64,000 nt of DNA from positions 62,001-126,000 of the forward strand of contig NZ_FNIF01000002.1 of assembly GCF_900103825.1 (NCBI RefSeq), read 5' to 3'. The DNA comes from Paenibacillus sp. yr247 (GTDB lineage: Bacteria > Bacillota > Bacilli > Paenibacillales > NBRC-103111). Shown here piece by piece: positions 61,246-64,000 of this stretch. Within the stretch, counting starts at the first letter, position 1. The number at the start of each line of letters is the position of its first letter. Position numbers and translations under genes: made by a program. Under the pieces are notes generated by a model. That model was not told the origin of the DNA. It ran no database searches and was given only the letters and a program-made list of their open reading frames with translations.

Positions 61246-63003
61246 CTATTTACGATCATTAATCGCTTTGATCATTTCAACTGGAATTTTCGGCTTTCTA
61301 TCATAAGTGAGTAAGCCGTTAATTTCCTGCTCAACATCAGTTAATTGCGTGTAACAGTAACCTTGTACAACACCTGAATTCAGTAGTGGACGCATCACGG
61401 CCCGCAGCTTTTGCTCATAATCTTCGTCATTATCCGCCCCGGAATACCCCCAGCCTTCCCATTCGCTCTTCTTGTAAGCAATACCGCCAAATTCTGTAAC
61501 AAGAATCGGTTGGCCTTCATACGGGAATCCTTCAACAAATAAGCGGCGGTTTGCCGGCATCGCTAGAACAGCCTTATCGCTTGCGCTGTAACGCTCTTTC
61601 AGCACTTCTTCACGCCACTCATAATCATGAATGGTGAACAGATCCGTTTTCACTAGCTCCCAACCATCATTAGACACAACTGGACGCATCGGATCGAGCG
61701 ATTTGGTCAAATGATACATGGTTAATGCATGCTGCTGCTGCAGGTTATCAATTTGGATATTGGGAACTCCCCAGCTCTCATTAAGGGGAACCCAGGCAAT
61801 AATCGAAGGATGGTTATAATCGCGCTCTATGGATGCTATCCACTCCTTCGTAAATCGTCCAACATATTTCTCCGTGTACTCGTAAGCATTAGCAGCCTCA
61901 CTCCAGATAACCAAACCAAGCTTATCGCACCAATACAGGAATCTTGGATCCTCCAGCTTCTGATGCTTTCGCGCGCCGTTAAAGCCCATCGCCTTCGTTA
62001 GTTCGACGTCTTGTTTGATCGCGTCATCACTTGGCGGCGTCAAATTTCCGTCGGGGAAATAGCCTTGATCCAGAACCATTTTCAAAAAATAAGGGCGGTT
62101 GTTTAAACATAATTTGCCATCCTCGATCGATACTTTACGCATGCCAAAATAACTCGTAACCTCGTCTACAACTTGATTATCATTGATCAGCTTGAACGTG
62201 ACATCGTATAAATTTGGATGTTCCGGCGTCCACCAAGCGCCTAGGCCATGATCGTTGAAATCCTTCAAACCAATTTTTCTCGCTCCGGACCCACTCCGAA
62301 TCGAATACGTATCTTCCGAAACGAGTTTTCCCTTAAATGAAATCTCTACCTTCAGCAGTTGCTTGTCCTGTGCCTCGGCACCTTGAATAAAGAATTGGAA
62401 TTCCACTTGTTTCGCATCGATATCCGGCGTAATTTTCACTTTATCTAAGTAGGCGTCAGGAGAAACCGCTTCTATCCATACGGTTTGCCAGATACCTGTC
62501 GTTCTTGTATAGAAAATACTTGCCGAATCGGCATGCCAGTATTGCTTGCCTCTTGGCAGAGTTACATCTTTGCTATAATCTACGGCTTGAACAACCAGCT
62601 TGTTCGTTCCATCCTGAAGGGCATCCGTGATGTCCGCATGAAAAGGGGTATGCCCGCCTTCGTGCTTCGCAACAAGAACCCCATTCACCCAAACCGAGGC
62701 TTCGTAATCCACCGCTCCAAAGTGAAGCAAAATCCGCTTATTTTGGAAAGAGTCCGGTAAGGTTAAATCTCTGCGGTACCACACAACATCATGAAATTCA
62801 TTGCTGCCAATGCCGCTCAATTTACTTTGAAACGCGAATGGCACTTGGATAGTCTTGGATAACGCCTTACTCCCTAAATGCCATTTCTCTTTATTGCCCA
62901 CTCGATCATCATCAAATTCAAATTCCCATTCGCCATTCAGGTTCATCCAGCTGTCTCGCACAAATTGTGGCCTTGGGTACTCTGCTCGCGGTTGGTTGAT
63001 CAT
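61246..63003 (-). CDS. Glycoside hydrolase family 2 enzyme
   Basis: This 585-residue protein has the GH2 layout: N-terminal jelly-roll (about 1-170), Ig-like domain (about 175-275) and TIM barrel (about 280-585). The acid/base Glu is in AWVPLNESWG, and the nucleophile Glu is in ILVTEFGG. No signal peptide is seen, so it acts on imported oligosaccharides. Beta-glucuronidase or beta-galactosidase activity cannot be separated by eye. It is convergent with the permease genes and has its own promoter with paired operators. GGAGGTGG precedes the ATG. Confidence 0.92.
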   Translation of the reverse strand: MINQPRAEYPRPQFVRDSWMNLNGEWEFEFDDDRVGNKEKWHLGSKALSKTIQVPFAFQSKLSGIGSNEFHDVVWYRRDLTLPDSFQNKRILLHFGAVDYEASVWVNGVLVAKHEGGHTPFHADITDALQDGTNKLVVQAVDYSKDVTLPRGKQYWHADSASIFYTRTTGIWQTVWIEAVSPDAYLDKVKITPDIDAKQVEFQFFIQGAEAQDKQLLKVEISFKGKLVSEDTYSIRSGSGARKIGLKDFNDHGLGAWWTPEHPNLYDVTFKLINDNQVVDEVTSYFGMRKVSIEDGKLCLNNRPYFLKMVLDQGYFPDGNLTPPSDDAIKQDVELTKAMGFNGARKHQKLEDPRFLYWCDKLGLVIWSEAANAYEYTEKYVGRFTKEWIASIERDYNHPSIIAWVPLNESWGVPNIQIDNLQQQHALTMYHLTKSLDPMRPVVSNDGWELVKTDLFTIHDYEWREEVLKERYSASDKAVLAMPANRRLFVEGFPYEGQPILVTEFGGIAYKKSEWEGWGYSGADNDEDYEQKLRAVMRPLLNSGVVQGYCYTQLTDVEQEINGLLTYDRKPKIPVEMIKAINDRK

Positions 63004-63026
63004 AAGTAAATGCCACCTCCATAAGA

Positions 63027-63127
63027 TTAATTTTAAAGTTAATTAAATTAGATGAATATAACTAAGACTATTATCATTCCGAGCCTAAAAAATGTCAATA
63101 TGTGTTATTTGATTAACTTTAAAGTAA
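63027..63127 (-). promoter_or_regulatory. GH2 promoter between two AT-rich dyad operators
   Basis: On the minus strand TTGACA (63098-63093) and GATAAT (63075-63070) are separated by 17 bases, a near-consensus promoter. Dyads centred on TTTAAA occur on either side: TTAATTTTAAAGTTAA (63027-63042) near the start codon and TTAACTTTAAAGTAA (63113-63127) upstream of -35, about 86 bases apart centre to centre. The pair may support looping repression by an unknown regulator. Confidence 0.6.
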
Positions 63128-63130
63128 CAC

Positions 63131-63155
63131 AAAAGCACCTCTTCTCAGAGGTGCT
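63131..63155 (-). terminator. Terminator of the 92-residue hypothetical gene
   Basis: AGCACCTCT and AGAGGTGCT are perfect 9-bp arms with a TCTC loop; TTTT follows on the minus strand. Confidence 0.75.
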
Positions 63156-63171
63156 CTGCTTATCTTTTTGA

Positions 63172-63450
63172 TTAATCGATGTATCCGGCGAACCCATTTT
63201 TCATTAAATAGTCCATCTCTGCTTCAAGAATCGTATCCACCGCAAGCTCCGTCAATTTCACATCGGGTCTGCTCAAAATATGATCGATTAGTTCATCACT
63301 GTCGATATCAACTTCCCCTTTGGCATTTTCTTCTGCTTTGTTAATAAAAGCTTTCTCAACCTGCAATACCAGCTGAATTTGCTTGGGATCTGCCTTCGTT
63401 TTCTCTACGATGAATTGTAAAAGCTCTTGTTCGTTTAATTGCTCAGTCAT
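63172..63450 (-). CDS. Hypothetical acidic helical protein
   Basis: This 92-residue protein is acidic and mainly helical, with segments QLVLQVEKAFINKAEENAKGE, DELIDHILSRPDVKLTEL and a C-terminal AEMDYLMKNGFAGYID. The ribosome site AGGAGAT precedes the ATG. I do not recognise the family; similar small proteins seem common in Paenibacillaceae, but I cannot confirm that here. It is a single gene with its own terminator, upstream of the GH2 gene on the same strand. Confidence 0.7.
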   Translation of the reverse strand: MTEQLNEQELLQFIVEKTKADPKQIQLVLQVEKAFINKAEENAKGEVDIDSDELIDHILSRPDVKLTELAVDTILEAEMDYLMKNGFAGYID

Positions 63451-63589
63451 TTAAGGTCATCTCCTATTTGTTGTTTATGACTATTGTAGCATAGTTGTCC
63501 GAATTTTATTTTCCCTCCTTTATTACACGAATTACCCGAGGCTTGCTAACAACTCTTTGTTTATCGATTGGCTATTTGGTAATAATATC

Positions 63590-63603
63590 TAAAAGCGCTA
63601 TCT
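63590..63603 (+). promoter_or_regulatory. cre-like site upstream of the edge lipoprotein gene
   Basis: TAAAAGCGCTATCT matches 13 of 14 positions of TGWAARCGYTWNCW. It lies about 90 bases upstream of the predicted promoter and near a second dyad at 63626-63643. Its target is uncertain. Confidence 0.4.
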
Positions 63604-63625
63604 GTGACTGCGTTTTCTAACCGTT

Positions 63626-63643
63626 AGGAATGTGAACATTCCT
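63626..63643. promoter_or_regulatory. 18-bp perfect palindrome
   Basis: AGGAATGTGAACATTCCT is an 8-bp perfect inverted repeat with a two-base spacer. It lies about 37 bases upstream of the -35 of the lipoprotein promoter and looks like an operator. I could not link it to a known regulator. Confidence 0.45.
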
Positions 63644-63679
63644 TGAAGTCATTGCATTCATCAAAAAAATAAGATATAT

Positions 63680-63709
63680 TTTACTCTTGCAATAAAGTTC
63701 ATATATAAT
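63680..63709 (+). promoter_or_regulatory. Promoter of the edge lipoprotein gene
   Basis: TTTACT (63680-63685) and a consensus TATAAT (63704-63709) are separated by 18 bases, 50 bases upstream of the start codon. Confidence 0.45.
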
Positions 63710-63759
63710 ATGTATATTTTTACAAAAAAATACATCGTAAGATGAAGAGGTGTACAATT

Positions 63760-64000
63760 ATGACATTGAAAAAAACAGCAGCAGGAGTTCTTCTGCTTAC
63801 TATGATGGTTTCCGGAGCAGCATGCTCCTCCGCACCAAAGACGTCTTCAAGCCCAGCTCCAACAACTAGCGCAACCGCTGCTCCGCAAGCAACTGCAGAG
63901 AGCCAAGATGCTGTCAATATGAAAGGCTATATCGGGGCTAGAATCGCTCAAGAGAAGGTAGGTTTCTTATTCGGAGAAGCTAAATCCAAAGATGGAAAGT
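63760..64000 (+). CDS. Lipoprotein, truncated by the window edge
   Basis: Eighty residues are visible. A Lys-containing N-terminus, hydrophobic stretch and lipobox-like VSGAAC indicate a lipoprotein, although Ala at -1 and Gly at -3 are somewhat off consensus. A Pro/Thr/Ala linker follows, then NMKGYIGARIAQEKVGFLFG. AGAGG lies nine bases before the ATG. The family cannot be told from this part. The gene continues past position 64000. Confidence 0.7.
   Translation, partial: MTLKKTAAGVLLLTMMVSGAACSSAPKTSSSPAPTTSATAAPQATAESQDAVNMKGYIGARIAQEKVGFLFGEAKSKDGK

Overview
The window looks like a chromosomal segment of a spore-forming, motile Bacillota, most likely a Paenibacillus or close relative. 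Support comes from an alpha/beta small acid-soluble spore protein, a YtaF-type sporulation membrane protein, the Bacillus-like polA-mutM-ytaF-coaE-nrdR neighbourhood, low-GC regulatory sites of CcpA and PhoP type, many AraC regulators, and an ATPase-less sugar ABC transporter beside a two-transmembrane AraC regulator. No rRNA, tRNA, CRISPR, phage or insertion sequence was seen. The assignment rests on gene content only.

Layout. 1-7 kb: housekeeping block on the minus strand (polA, mutM, ytaF, coaE, a lytic transglycosylase, nrdR) with a SASP gene. 7-11 kb: a HAD-like protein, an EAL-CBS-GGDEF protein and a divergent REC-PAS-histidine kinase. 11-20 kb: pstSCAB-phoU, a divergent chemoreceptor whose upstream region carries its own Pho-box-like repeats, and marR-motA-motB. 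20-28.5 kb: an aldo/keto reductase and a mannitol PTS operon mtlA-mtlR-mtlF-mtlD that continues into ptsI-ptsH. 28.6-37.4 kb: rhamnose catabolism (rhaEW-rhaI-rhaB-DeoR regulator) running into lutABC lactate oxidation. 37.7-46.9 kb: ypsA, an oxidoreductase with a divergent AraC regulator, uxaC, a VanW-like protein, a phytanoyl-CoA dioxygenase-like protein with a divergent AraC regulator, and an M29 aminopeptidase. 47.3-51.8 kb: arginine and aspartate catabolism (rocF, aspA, rocD) with a broken gene between. 51.9-54.8 kb: small and hypothetical genes and an MFS transporter. 54.9-63 kb: a sugar uptake locus (AraC sensor, lipoprotein, two permeases, GH2 enzyme). The last 240 bases start a lipoprotein cut by the window edge.

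How parts fit together. Rhamnose breakdown through RhaEW should yield dihydroxyacetone phosphate plus L-lactate, and the adjacent LutABC would oxidise that lactate to pyruvate. The mtl operon carries its own Enzyme I and a divergent HPr. The most striking regulatory signal is a pair of divergent, similarly built 11-bp-period Pho boxes between pstS and a methyl-accepting chemotaxis gene, which suggests a phosphate-starvation-induced chemoreceptor. A second unusual signal is a set of 39-bp hairpin-bearing direct repeats in the leader of the sugar-binding lipoprotein gene, next to a perfect cre match.
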